Origin: Acidobacteriaceae bacterium
Lineage (GTDB): Bacteria > Acidobacteriota > Vicinamibacteria > Vicinamibacterales > CAVVIG01
Assembly (NCBI GenBank): GCA_031274845.1
Contig: JAISPN010000006.1
Location: 1-20,890, forward strand
Direction: 5' to 3'
DNA: 20,890 bases
Shown: in pieces, positions 7,594 to 15,098 of the stretch
How the letters are laid out: every line of letters starts with the position of its first letter
Numbering within the stretch: position 1 is the first letter of the stretch
Notes under the pieces: generated by a model
The model's database searches: none
What the model was told of the DNA's origin: nothing
The model's input: the letters and a program-made list of their open reading frames with translations, nothing else
Made by a program: the position numbers and the translations under genes

Positions 7594-7609
7594 CGAGTGT
7601 CCACGCGAA
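7585..7609. terminator. Weak bidirectional terminator-like hairpin
   Basis: TTCGCGTG at 7585-7592 is complementary to CACGCGAA at 7602-7609 with a 9-nt loop. It spans the PLD stop codon and lies between two convergent genes. There is no clear T-run. Confidence 0.3.
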
Positions 7610-7618
7610 TAGCCTTCC

Positions 7619-8773
7619 TTACATAGATTCGCCGCGACCAGTCGACGAGTGACTGCGAAATGCGCCAATCAACATCAGCGGCACAAGCGGCGCTCCAAAC
7701 CTCATCTCTATGGCGTATGTCGGCACATACACGGCAACCATCGCACACCACACGGCAAGGACTGGAAAAGGCGCGCGCCGAATCCTGGCAATAAATCCCA
7801 CGAGCAGCACCAACGACGAGCCGATTGCGAAAATCTTCATCGGCCAGCGCAGGACGCCTCTCACGTAGAGTCCACCTGGATCAACAAAAAATCGAACGAG
7901 TTGCAAGCTCCTGTTGATCAACCATTGAAACGGATTTCCCCAAATCCTCTTCACACCCGCCACCCGCATGAGTGCTTCCGTCTCGTAATCTTCACGGCCT
8001 TCAGCAAGGATGCGCTGCCCCTCAAGGTCTTTCGAAAAGATCTCCCACGAATTGGCTCCAGACCATAGCGGCACCTTCATCGTCCCCAGGAACACATTGG
8101 CTCCGCTTCCCGCAGTGGCCACAGGAACGAAGCGGTGCAACTGAATAGCATTTCTCAGTGTCCACGGTGCGATGACTAATAGCGCCGTCACGCCAATCAC
8201 GCCAAGCTCTCTTCGCTTGAGCACCAGCAATGGACTCACCAACAACCACGGCAACAGTGTGAGCCGCGTCAGCACCGCGAGCCCTATCAGCACGCCAGCC
8301 CCCACGAAGCGATGCTTCACCCACAAATAGACAGCCAGGAGCAGCACGAAGGTAAAGAGCGGCTCCGAGAGCAGATCCACATCACCGGCGACCACACGTG
8401 GCCAAAACGCCATCGCAAGACCCGCCCAGGGACCACCCATTAGCGACACAAGACCCACGGAGCCCGATCCGAGAAGCGCGTTCACTACTTGCACTCGCCG
8501 TACGGGAACATCCGCGCCCCACAGGCTCGCAATCAAGAGCGGATAGAGCGGGGCGCGATCGGAGGTCAGGTGAAGATCCCCTCCTCCTGGCGCGAGTCGT
8601 ACATCGCCGCCCCAGGTGTGAACAACGCCATAGCTGAAGGCTCTCTCGAAGCGGAGATGCGAGGCCAGCGAAAAATACTCTTTCGAATTGGCTTCAAGGA
8701 CGGGCGAAGGCTCTGCAACAATTACAACCAGGCGCACCACTAGCGCAAGCACGGCAACCCAGTATTTCGCCAT
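7619..8773 (-). CDS. GT-C fold membrane glycosyltransferase (GT39/ArnT-like)
   Basis: The product is 384 aa from ATG 8773 (GAGG about 10 nt upstream); a GTG at 8791 would add six residues. There are about 8-10 hydrophobic segments, including YWVAVLALVVRLVVIVA (4-20), LLIASLW, FVLLLAVYLWV, LPWLLVSPLLVL, VIGVTALLVIAPW and IGSSLVLLVGFIA. An N-terminal loop with NSKEYFSLASHL (29-40) matches the position of the catalytic loop in dolichyl/undecaprenyl-phosphate sugar transferases, and DRAPLYPLLIASLW is typical of this group. In relatives the loop usually has an Asp before xEY; here it is Asn29. The likely role is transfer of a sugar from a lipid carrier at the periplasmic face. GC is clearly lower than in neighbours: 27 of 60 in 7861-7920 against 43 of 60 in 9061-9120. 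That suggests recent transfer or relaxed selection. Target unknown. Confidence 0.75.
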   Translation of the reverse strand: MAKYWVAVLALVVRLVVIVAEPSPVLEANSKEYFSLASHLRFERAFSYGVVHTWGGDVRLAPGGGDLHLTSDRAPLYPLLIASLWGADVPVRRVQVVNALLGSGSVGLVSLMGGPWAGLAMAFWPRVVAGDVDLLSEPLFTFVLLLAVYLWVKHRFVGAGVLIGLAVLTRLTLLPWLLVSPLLVLKRRELGVIGVTALLVIAPWTLRNAIQLHRFVPVATAGSGANVFLGTMKVPLWSGANSWEIFSKDLEGQRILAEGREDYETEALMRVAGVKRIWGNPFQWLINRSLQLVRFFVDPGGLYVRGVLRWPMKIFAIGSSLVLLVGFIARIRRAPFPVLAVWCAMVAVYVPTYAIEMRFGAPLVPLMLIGAFRSHSSTGRGESM

Positions 8774-8821
8774 CAGACACACAATCCTCACACGGAACCA
8801 CGCTCGTCAGTCGATGATGAA

Positions 8822-8839
8822 GCCGCTCATGATAGCGGC
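8822..8839. other. Small perfect inverted repeat in a divergent intergenic region
   Basis: GCCGCT at 8822-8827 and AGCGGC at 8834-8839 flank a 6-nt spacer CATGAT. It lies in the 155-nt space between the divergent glycosyltransferase and hydrolase genes, so it could be an operator. Nothing else in this space is convincing; I see no good sigma-70 promoter. Confidence 0.25.
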
Positions 8840-8928
8840 CGGCGACCGCGTGTCCCAATAGAAATCACGGTCAGTTGCTTTTCTCTGTCCGGCTCATCTG
8901 CGGTCACGCTACTCTAGGAAGCACACTT

Positions 8929-10479
8929 ATGACACTACGCACCTTTGTTCTCGTCGCATTGTGCGCGCTAGCTCCAGCTGAAGGATTCTCACAGGCGCTC
9001 ACCAGCTTGCAGTCGTTGCGCGTGCGGTACAACACGCAAAAGGCAACCGTGCAACCGGCTGGCGCGCTCAAAACCGCCCTCGACGACGTCGACCGGCAAA
9101 TCACCGAGGCGTCGCGCGCGGGGCAGAACGGCGAAGTCCGCCGGCTGATTGCGAAAGGGATGACGCTGCTCCGTGGCGGCGAGTGGACCGAGACACTCGA
9201 TTACACAAACTCCCTCGTCCTCCGCACCGAGCACACGGTCGGCGACTCGTCGCAGCCGATCCTGATGCGCCTCGAACAGATCTACACGCCGTCCCTCACG
9301 CTGCAGCATTCGGTCTCGGCGCACGCGCGGCTGTACCGTCCACCGAGCGCGGCAACGGCCGACCCATTAGCGCCGCCGCCATCCGACGCGCTCGTGCGCG
9401 ATCTCGGCGCCATCGATCTCGTGGCGCGCGACCTGCGAGAATCGCCACGTCTGTTCGAGATTGACGCGCGTGGTGTCGCGGACGGCACGTATCTGCTCGT
9501 CGTCGATGTGACGGACGGCGATCGCGCGCTTGGCTCGGTTCGCCTGACGGTGTACCTGCGCAAGGGATTGAACAACACGCTGGCCACGCTTGAAGAGGCC
9601 GCCGCGCACGCGCCCGCCGCCATCAAGGGCGACATCCTGTTCCCAGTCGATCGCATCAAGCACATCAACCAGGGCGATCTGGAACTGCGGACGTTTTCGC
9701 CGGATCGAGATTTGGCGAACGCCGAAGCGGTCGCCGCCGCGGCGAAAACCGGCGCGGACCCGTTTGCCAAGAAAACCGGCAGCTTCAAGCGGTACTACAC
9801 GCTCGACGCGGCGCACGAAGTGATGCCGTATCACGTCTACGTGCCGACGACGTTCACCGCATCGAAGCGCTATCCGCTCATCATTGCGCTGCACGGTCTC
9901 GGCGCGACCGAAGATTCGTTCTTCGATGGCTACGACAAGGTGCTGCCGGAGCTTGCCGAGAAGCACGGCTACATCGTCGCGGCGCCGCTCGGCTATCGCG
10001 TCGATGGTGGATACGGATGGGGCGTCGGACAACCGCCGGCCGATCCCGAGACGCGACGCGCGCAGGATCTCAGCGAGCAAGACGTCATGCGCGTCCTGGC
10101 ACTGATGCGCGAGCAGTACAACATCGACCCGTCGCGGATTTATCTGACCGGTCACTCGCTTGGCGCCATCGGCACATGGAAGATTGCGCCGAAGTATCCC
10201 GACATCTGGGCGGCCATCGGCACGTTCGCCGGCTCCGGCGCGCCAGACACGCTCTCGCGCATCCCGAAGATGCCGCAGTTCATCGTCCATGGCGACGACG
10301 ACCGGACGGTCAACGTGCGTGGATCGCGAGCGATGGTGGCGAAGGCGAAAGAGCTCGGCATCGAGTACGTCTACACCGAAGTCCCCGGCGGCTCACACAG
10401 TAGTGTCGTCGCGCCGAACCTTCCCGGACTGTTTGAGTTCTTCGACAAGCACCAGAAGGCCGCAACGACAACGCGGTAG
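8929..10479 (+). CDS. Exported alpha/beta hydrolase (prolyl-oligopeptidase/esterase type)
   Basis: ATG 8929 follows AGGAA at 8916-8920 with an 8-nt spacer; product 516 aa. The signal peptide ends near residue 22 (FVLVALCALAPAEGFSQA). Residues about 25-285 form an N-terminal region that I do not recognise, mixed helix and beta, ending in AKKTGSFKRYYTL. The hydrolase domain (about 286-510) carries the full set: LHGLG for the oxyanion hole (321-325), GHSLG with nucleophile S410, HGDDDRTV with D458 at the HGxxDxxV position, and GGSHS with H490. These motifs match the dienelactone-hydrolase, feruloyl-esterase and prolyl-oligopeptidase group. The substrate (ester, polyester or peptide) cannot be told. 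It is probably transcribed alone, with a strong hairpin just after its stop. Confidence 0.85.
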   Translation: MTLRTFVLVALCALAPAEGFSQALTSLQSLRVRYNTQKATVQPAGALKTALDDVDRQITEASRAGQNGEVRRLIAKGMTLLRGGEWTETLDYTNSLVLRTEHTVGDSSQPILMRLEQIYTPSLTLQHSVSAHARLYRPPSAATADPLAPPPSDALVRDLGAIDLVARDLRESPRLFEIDARGVADGTYLLVVDVTDGDRALGSVRLTVYLRKGLNNTLATLEEAAAHAPAAIKGDILFPVDRIKHINQGDLELRTFSPDRDLANAEAVAAAAKTGADPFAKKTGSFKRYYTLDAAHEVMPYHVYVPTTFTASKRYPLIIALHGLGATEDSFFDGYDKVLPELAEKHGYIVAAPLGYRVDGGYGWGVGQPPADPETRRAQDLSEQDVMRVLALMREQYNIDPSRIYLTGHSLGAIGTWKIAPKYPDIWAAIGTFAGSGAPDTLSRIPKMPQFIVHGDDDRTVNVRGSRAMVAKAKELGIEYVYTEVPGGSHSSVVAPNLPGLFEFFDKHQKAATTTR

Positions 10480-10486
10480 TCAGCAT

Positions 10487-10520
10487 GCGCCGCGTACCGT
10501 GATCATCGGTACGCGGTTGC
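10487..10520. terminator. Strong intergenic hairpin after the hydrolase gene
   Basis: CCGCGTACCG at 10490-10499 pairs perfectly with CGGTACGCGG at 10507-10516, with a 7-nt loop (TGATCAT). A G-T pair and two further pairs past a bulge can extend it to 13 bp. It begins 7 nt after the hydrolase stop and ends about 10 nt before the first DUF6644 start. No T-run follows, so it may attenuate or protect mRNA ends instead of acting as a classical intrinsic terminator. Confidence 0.5.
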
Positions 10521-10530
10521 CATTGCCGGC

Positions 10531-11103
10531 ATGGAGTGCATGACGCTGCTCCCCTTCGTCGAGTGGTTGGCCAGCACGCGCGGCAGCATCGCGCTGCACG
10601 AATCACTCTACATGTACCCCCTGATCGAGTCGCTCCACGTGCTGACGCTCATGCTCTTTGCCGGCACGACCGCGCTCCTCGATTTCCGGTTGCTCGGGCT
10701 GGGCCTGCGCAAGGTGCCGCTCTCCGATATCACGGCGAAGCTCCTGCCGTGGATGTTTACCGGCTTTGCGATCATGGTGACGTCAGGCGCGCTGCTCTTC
10801 TACGCCATCCCGGTGCGGTCGTATCAGAACGTCTTCTTTCGCGCCAAGGTGATCCTGCTGCTGCTCGCCGGCCTGAACGCCTGGCTCTTTCACGCGGGCA
10901 TCTATCGCAGCGTGGAGCGATGGAACCACGACGAGGTTCTGCCGAGACGCGCCCGGATGGCGGGCCTCCTCTCTCTCGTGCTCTGGGCGCTCATCATCAC
11001 CTCGGGACGGATGATCGCCTACAACTGGTTCGATTGCGACGTGACGACCAAGCCGACGATCCTCTGGCTGGCGGGCTGCACCGAGAGGAATTCACACCCA
11101 TGA
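10531..11103 (+). CDS. DUF6644-type integral membrane protein, first paralog
   Basis: The product is 190 aa from ATG 10531; a second ATG at 10540 is equally possible, and neither has a well-spaced ribosome site. Four or five transmembrane segments are visible, including LIESLHVLTLMLFAGTTALL, LLPWMFTGFAIMVTSGALLF, VILLLLAGLNAWLF and LLSLVLWALIITSG. Motifs HESLYMYPLIESLHV, LDFRLLGLGLR and ITSGRMIAY match the DUF6644 pattern. In-membrane His residues (in HESL, ESLH and FHAG) could be heme or metal ligands, but that is inference. The function is unknown. It overlaps the next gene by ATGA and is its homologue. Confidence 0.72.
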   Translation: MECMTLLPFVEWLASTRGSIALHESLYMYPLIESLHVLTLMLFAGTTALLDFRLLGLGLRKVPLSDITAKLLPWMFTGFAIMVTSGALLFYAIPVRSYQNVFFRAKVILLLLAGLNAWLFHAGIYRSVERWNHDEVLPRRARMAGLLSLVLWALIITSGRMIAYNWFDCDVTTKPTILWLAGCTERNSHP

Positions 11104-11576
11104 TTCTCGCGTTCGCGCAGTGGTGCGAGGCGTCGGGCGTTGGCACCGCCATCCGCGAATCGACGTGGGCCTTCGCGGTGCTCGAATCGATCCACCTGAT
11201 CAGTCTGGCATCGATGGGTGGCACGGTGCTCTTCATCGACATGCGCTTGCTCGGCCTGGGATTACGGCAGCACCCCGTGGCCGCACTCGCCGCTGACGTC
11301 TGGCGCTGGCAAACGATCGCGCTCAGCGCCCTGTTGATGAGCGGATTGGGGATGTACTGCTCGGAAGCGGTGAAGTGCTACTACAGCACGTCGTTCTGGG
11401 TGAAGATGTGCGCGCTCGCGGTCGTCATCCTCTTCACGTTCACCATCAGACGATCTGTCGTGTTCGCGCCAGAAGGCCGGCACACCCGCGTGACCCAACG
11501 CCTGGTGGCGATTCTGTCGCTGGCGCTCTGGTTCATCGTCAGCGCCAGTGGACGATGGATCGGCTTCTCGGGTTGA
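11100..11576 (+). CDS. DUF6644-type integral membrane protein, second paralog
   Basis: The product is 158 aa, starting at ATG 11100, whose last two bases begin the upstream TGA (ATGA overlap at 11100-11103). The frame is open far upstream, but only this start gives a protein aligned with its paralog. Shared blocks with the first copy are LESIHLISL against IESLHVLTL, DMRLLGLGLRQ against DFRLLGLGLRK, and SASGRWIGF against TSGRMIAY. Four transmembrane segments are visible. The His of HESL in copy 1 is Arg in copy 2 (RESTWAF), while the His of ESIH is kept. The pair probably forms a heteromeric membrane unit; its activity is unknown. Confidence 0.72.
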   Translation: MILAFAQWCEASGVGTAIRESTWAFAVLESIHLISLASMGGTVLFIDMRLLGLGLRQHPVAALAADVWRWQTIALSALLMSGLGMYCSEAVKCYYSTSFWVKMCALAVVILFTFTIRRSVVFAPEGRHTRVTQRLVAILSLALWFIVSASGRWIGFSG

Positions 11577-11614
11577 CGCTCGTCAATCGCCGCCGCGCGT
11601 ACCTCACCGGCGGC
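11571..11614. terminator. Two small hairpins between convergent genes
   Basis: GGTTGAC (11571-11577) and GTCAATC (11582-11588) form a 7-bp stem with a 4-nt loop, including one G-T pair. GCCGCCG (11589-11595) and CGGCGGC (11608-11614) form another 7-bp stem with a 12-nt loop. They cover the end of the second DUF6644 gene and of the convergent DUF6152 gene. No T-run is visible. Confidence 0.3.
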
Positions 11615-12083
11615 CCGGCTCGGCGGGGTCCGCGCCATCCGCTGGCGCACCTGTTCCCGACGATCCCATGAACAGCTTGCGGCCATCCGCGAACACGATG
11701 TTGCGGCCATTGGCGCGCTGCAGCGTGTGGTCGCGCGTCTGGTAGCCCTCGACAATCACCTCAGGCGATCCACTCAAGGCGTCACGCGTGATGCCGCGGC
11801 GCAACAGCGTATTCGGCGTACCCCCTTCAATCGCCCACTCCGTTGTCGCGCCCTTGAGGTCCTGCTTCTGCCCCGCAATCGTGACGTCGGTTGCCGCGAT
11901 ATGAATCCACGCGTGCGGGTTCACCCATTCGACTTTCGACACTTTGCCTTTAATGAGAACTGGCCGGTTGGCATCGAACTCGCCGCCAAACGCATGATGC
12001 GCCACGACCGGCACGGTGGCGGCCACGAATGCGGCGGCCATGAACAACGCGACTGCGCACGCCAGAGAGCACTTGGTTCTCAT
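11604..12083 (-). CDS. DUF6152-family exported protein
   Basis: The product is 159 aa from ATG 12083, with AAGGAG about 9 nt upstream. A signal peptide of about 28 residues ends VPVVA, followed at once by HHAFGGEFD, the hallmark of DUF6152. The block PVLIKGKVSKVEWVNPHAWIHI is also typical and suggests a small OB-like beta fold. The C-terminus (ADGRKLFMGSSGTG) is low-complexity. The function is unknown; such proteins are common in Acidobacteriota and often lie beside exported 'NGIW' proteins, as here with 43 nt between the genes. Confidence 0.82.
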   Translation of the reverse strand: MRTKCSLACAVALFMAAAFVAATVPVVAHHAFGGEFDANRPVLIKGKVSKVEWVNPHAWIHIAATDVTIAGQKQDLKGATTEWAIEGGTPNTLLRRGITRDALSGSPEVIVEGYQTRDHTLQRANGRNIVFADGRKLFMGSSGTGAPADGADPAEPGRR

Positions 12084-12126
12084 GCCGGGCTACTCCTTCA
12101 CGTAGGGTTTCATCCTATCAGGCCGT

Positions 12127-13026
12127 TCATCGCGGGAGCGGATCTTTGCGCCACTGGCCATACATCAACTCTTCGACGAACTCGACGCACTTGAAGTCCA
12201 TGAGCTGCATGTTCTTCTCCTGACGCCGGTAGAGCGGCATGCGCATCGTCCAGGGACGCGAGAACGTGTTCGGATCGTCAATCGTCGCCTCGTAGGTAAT
12301 GATGTCCGGCGACGTCCGCGTGTAGCGCTCGGTGACCGTCATCGCCTCGCTGTGGAAGTTGCCGGCGCGATCGAACCAGGTCTCGCCGTTGAAGCCGTTC
12401 ACCGTGACGACCAGCGTGTCTCCCTCCCAGTGCGCCACCGATTGCCCCATCCACGCATCGATGGGCGGCGGTCCCGGAGCTTTCAAATACAGATTGCGCG
12501 TCGCGCCCGCGTACTCGTACGCGATGAAGATCGCCGTGCTGCTCTGAAAGATCTGAAACGGAAACGGCATGTACGTCGCGCGTGGCACACCCGGCAAATA
12601 GCACTTGATCTCCGGATCGAGCGTCAGCCAGTTCTCTTGATTCTTTTTCTTTTGTTCGAGCGCCGCTGGCAGATAGGGGATCTCGCCGCCGTCGACGACG
12701 CCAAGTCCGCCAGGAACGGCACCAACCGCGCCAAGCGCCAGTACCTGCGGCGCCGGAAGCGGACCGTACGGGCCAGAACGTAGCGCCATCGCCGGACGCG
12801 CCGCGTGCGTCTCGATGTCGTAGTTCGCGGTGTTCAGCGCCTGCCAGATGCCGTTTAGATCCGGATGGCCGTCAGCGCCACGTGGCGCACGGTACGGAGC
12901 AGACGGCGCCGCCTGCTGCCCGTGTAGCGGCGCCGAAGCGATGAACATCAACGCGGCGCCAGCAAGCACGCACCACGCAGCCATCACCGATTGCACACGA
13001 ATGGTCACTGGGTAATCCCTGTCCAT
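12127..13026 (-). CDS. Exported acidobacterial protein with DGHPDLNGIW motif
   Basis: The product is 299 aa from ATG 13026. An alternative GTG at 13041 would overlap the upstream stop in a GTGA arrangement and add five residues. A signal peptide ends near SAPLHGQQ. The mature part starts with APYRAPRGADGHPDLNGIW and contains KCYLPGVPRATY, QIFQSSTAIFIAYEY, IDAWMGQSVAHWEGDTLVV and GFNGETWFDRAG. This set is typical of a large exported acidobacterial family without known function, often paired with DUF6152 genes. It is the last but one gene of the leftward run. No catalytic motif is recognisable. Confidence 0.75.
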   Translation of the reverse strand: MDRDYPVTIRVQSVMAAWCVLAGAALMFIASAPLHGQQAAPSAPYRAPRGADGHPDLNGIWQALNTANYDIETHAARPAMALRSGPYGPLPAPQVLALGAVGAVPGGLGVVDGGEIPYLPAALEQKKKNQENWLTLDPEIKCYLPGVPRATYMPFPFQIFQSSTAIFIAYEYAGATRNLYLKAPGPPPIDAWMGQSVAHWEGDTLVVTVNGFNGETWFDRAGNFHSEAMTVTERYTRTSPDIITYEATIDDPNTFSRPWTMRMPLYRRQEKNMQLMDFKCVEFVEELMYGQWRKDPLPR

Positions 13027-13037
13027 ACGTCGCTCGA

Positions 13038-14219
13038 TCACATCACGTCCGCGCGATGTCTCACCTGCTGCAAGAACTGCTCGATCGTCTCAAGGACCGT
13101 CGGCCACCGGTACCACCGCTCAACGTAATCGAATCCCTGCTGACCAAGCTGACGGGCCACGTCGGGATGATCGAGTAGATATCCAAGGCTGTGCGCGAAC
13201 TCGTCGTAGTCGGCGTAGCTCAATCCGCCATCCGCGCGACGGACCTGCCCATCGAGCACCTCGCACGCGCGGTTGACGATCGCCGGCAGCCGGCGATTCC
13301 ACCCTTCGAGCAACACCAGACTCAAGCTCTCGTACCGCGACGGGACGACGAGGGCTGTCGCCTGCGTCAGCAACGCATCGCGCACGGCCTCGTCGACGAA
13401 CCCGAGACGTTTCAGCCAAGGCGCGTCGGCGATCGGCATGTTCTCCGGCCCTGCCAGCACCAACTGCGGCACATGGGATCGCTCGGCGGCAAAGCGCGCA
13501 AAATGCCGCAACAGCCCTTCGCAGCCTTTATTGGGATCGACACGTCCCAGATAGAGAAAGAACGGAGGCTTGATCCCGAGCGATGTCAGATCCGTCGTCG
13601 ACGGTGGTGGCGGCGCGTCGAGGCCCGCGCCAACCACGCACGAGGGCGCAAGCGGTTCATCGAGTTGCCGCGCGACGAGCGTCTGCTCCTCCGGCGTGAG
13701 AAAGATAAATCCCGCCGCCTGCTCGAAGAGCCGCGCCGAAAGCGGCATCCGGACAATGCGATCGTCTTCGGCGGTGGGGACGAGAATCGCTCGCGAGGCG
13801 ACCAGCGGCACACCGAAAAAGACTTCGGCGTAACGAAAAGCCCAAAAGAGCACCAGCTCGTACGACTGTCCGGATTGCTGCAAGTGCGCGAGCAGCGCTG
13901 GCGTGTCGGGGCCGTTCTCGCGGAACCACTGTTCCTCGTCGGCGTCGGTCGCCTCCCGCGCGAGCGCCGCGTCGGTCGCGTCGCGGAATCGCATCAGCGA
14001 TCGCTCGCGCGCCACGGGAAATCGCAACACCCGCACGCGGCCGTCCATCGACTCGCCAGCGGCATATTCGTTACGCCAGGTGACGTGATCGCGCGCGCAC
14101 GTCGTGAGCACCGTCACGTCGTGATGCGCCGCCAATCGATGGGCGATCTGACGGCAGTGCGCTTCCGATCCGCCGGCGATGTCGCTGCCGTAGCGGTGTA
14201 CGACGCAGGCCAGCTTCAC
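13038..14219 (-). CDS. GT4-type glycosyltransferase
   Basis: The product is 393 aa from GTG 14219, which overlaps the upstream gene's stop as GTGA and has GGAGAG upstream. This is a GT-B fold: the N-terminal half has AGGSEAHCRQIAHRL (15-29) as acceptor-side glycine loop, and the C-terminal half has LYLGRVDPNKG (222-232) and PSRYESLSLVLLE, in which E297 and E305 form the EX7E nucleotide-sugar site. Length and motifs fit retaining GT4 enzymes that build polysaccharides or lipid-linked glycans from NDP-sugars at the cytosolic membrane face. The gene is coupled to the small coiled-coil protein upstream, whose relatives also occur in glycan clusters. Sugar and acceptor are unknown. Confidence 0.86.
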   Translation of the reverse strand: MKLACVVHRYGSDIAGGSEAHCRQIAHRLAAHHDVTVLTTCARDHVTWRNEYAAGESMDGRVRVLRFPVARERSLMRFRDATDAALAREATDADEEQWFRENGPDTPALLAHLQQSGQSYELVLFWAFRYAEVFFGVPLVASRAILVPTAEDDRIVRMPLSARLFEQAAGFIFLTPEEQTLVARQLDEPLAPSCVVGAGLDAPPPPSTTDLTSLGIKPPFFLYLGRVDPNKGCEGLLRHFARFAAERSHVPQLVLAGPENMPIADAPWLKRLGFVDEAVRDALLTQATALVVPSRYESLSLVLLEGWNRRLPAIVNRACEVLDGQVRRADGGLSYADYDEFAHSLGYLLDHPDVARQLGQQGFDYVERWYRWPTVLETIEQFLQQVRHRADVM

Positions 14220-14662
14220 CCGCGCGTCTCTCCGCGGGCCTGCTTTTCGAGCAGCGCATTTTCGAGCGCGAGTTCCTCGATGCAGGCCATCAGCACTTCG
14301 TTGACCTGTTGCTGGCGGCGGAAGTTGTCCTGGCAGTACTCGAACAGCGTCCGCGTGAGGGGAAGGATGATGCGCCGCTTGACGAAGACAATCAGCGGAC
14401 CGAGCAGCGGACGATGACTTGTGACGCGGAGCTGCTCGGTAAGACGCACATCAGCAGCGTCCTCGAACAGCTCCGGCAAGAGCAGCACGCCAGACTCGCG
14501 CGCCGCGAGCGCACGGTTGAGCGCGCGTTCGACGCGCTCGTACACGGCAAGATCCTGATACTCGGACGACGCGCCACGCGCCAGCAGCCGTTTCTGCCGC
14601 GCGCGGCGGACATCGTCTCCGATTTCGCGCATCAGGCGGTCAACGCTGACGTGGGAGGACAC
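14216..14662 (-). CDS. Small helical protein associated with glycan clusters
   Basis: The product is 148 aa from GTG 14662. There is no signal peptide. It is mostly alpha-helical and charged, with a central amphipathic or hydrophobic piece SHRPLLGPLIVFVKRRI followed by a C-terminal coiled coil (QQQVNEVLMACIEELALENALLEKQ region, about 117-142). A similar 'SHR..LGPLIVFVKR' stretch is found, to my knowledge, in uncharacterised or methyltransferase-linked proteins of polysaccharide clusters. It may be a membrane-associated partner of the GT4 enzyme downstream, with which it overlaps by 4 nt. It starts 10 nt after the lipocalin-like gene. Function unknown. Confidence 0.68.
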   Translation of the reverse strand: MSSHVSVDRLMREIGDDVRRARQKRLLARGASSEYQDLAVYERVERALNRALAARESGVLLLPELFEDAADVRLTEQLRVTSHRPLLGPLIVFVKRRIILPLTRTLFEYCQDNFRRQQQVNEVLMACIEELALENALLEKQARGETRG

Positions 14663-14672
14663 GTCCGGCGCG

Positions 14673-15071
14673 CTACTTCTTCTTCGCGGTGAACGTACCG
14701 TCGCCGACCTGAGAGATCGACAACGTCCCCTTCATCGCGGTGTTGCTCTCGATGGTGCCCTTGTAGGCCGACGTCAGCGCCATCCCTTGCATGTCGGCAC
14801 TGAACGAAAACTGAATCTCGGCGCCCTTCACCGAGCCGGTAAGATCCGCCTCGCCGAACGTGCCGGTGTAGTGGCCGGTGAGCTTCTCGCCGTCCTGCTT
14901 GAAGACGATCGTCGGAGTACCACCGCCCGCCCCAGTCTGGACATCGAAGGCCCAGGTGCCGCTGACATCAAACTTCTGGCTCTGCGCGGCAACCACGGAC
15001 ACCGCAAGCGCGCACAGCACCACAAGACACGCAAATCCACGACGTACTGCAATGATGGTCATGTCGGTCAT
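14673..15071 (-). CDS. Small exported lipocalin-like beta protein
   Basis: The product is 132 aa from ATG 15071; a second in-frame ATG at 15062 is possible. A signal peptide ends near VAAQS (about residue 31). The mature 100 residues are beta-rich: FDVSGTWAFDVQ, IVFKQDGEKLTGHYTG, ADLTGSVKGAEIQFSF, GTIESNTAMKGTLS, ending in TAKKK. The 'SGTW' start and the order of strands are typical of small exported lipocalin-like proteins of Acidobacteriota. A ligand is not known. It lies 27 nt after the metallo-beta-lactamase gene. Confidence 0.72.
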   Translation of the reverse strand: MTDMTIIAVRRGFACLVVLCALAVSVVAAQSQKFDVSGTWAFDVQTGAGGGTPTIVFKQDGEKLTGHYTGTFGEADLTGSVKGAEIQFSFSADMQGMALTSAYKGTIESNTAMKGTLSISQVGDGTFTAKKK

Positions 15072-15098
15072 TATGGCATCAGTGACGGCATTCTCGCG

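Noticed and set aside
6880..7668. Minus-strand open frame of 262 codons
   Set aside because: It is antisense to the PLD gene, whose second HKD-type motif is within this range.
9367..10290. Minus-strand open frame of 307 codons
   Set aside because: It is antisense to the hydrolase, whose complete catalytic triad fixes the coding strand.
10536..11099. Upstream extension of the second DUF6644 frame
   Set aside because: It overlaps the first DUF6644 gene in another frame and encodes Arg/His-rich sequence; the real start is the ATG at 11100.
13191..14417. Plus-strand open frame of 408 codons
   Set aside because: It lies opposite the GT4 gene, whose GGSEAH, GRVDPNKG and EX7E motifs prove the minus strand is coding.
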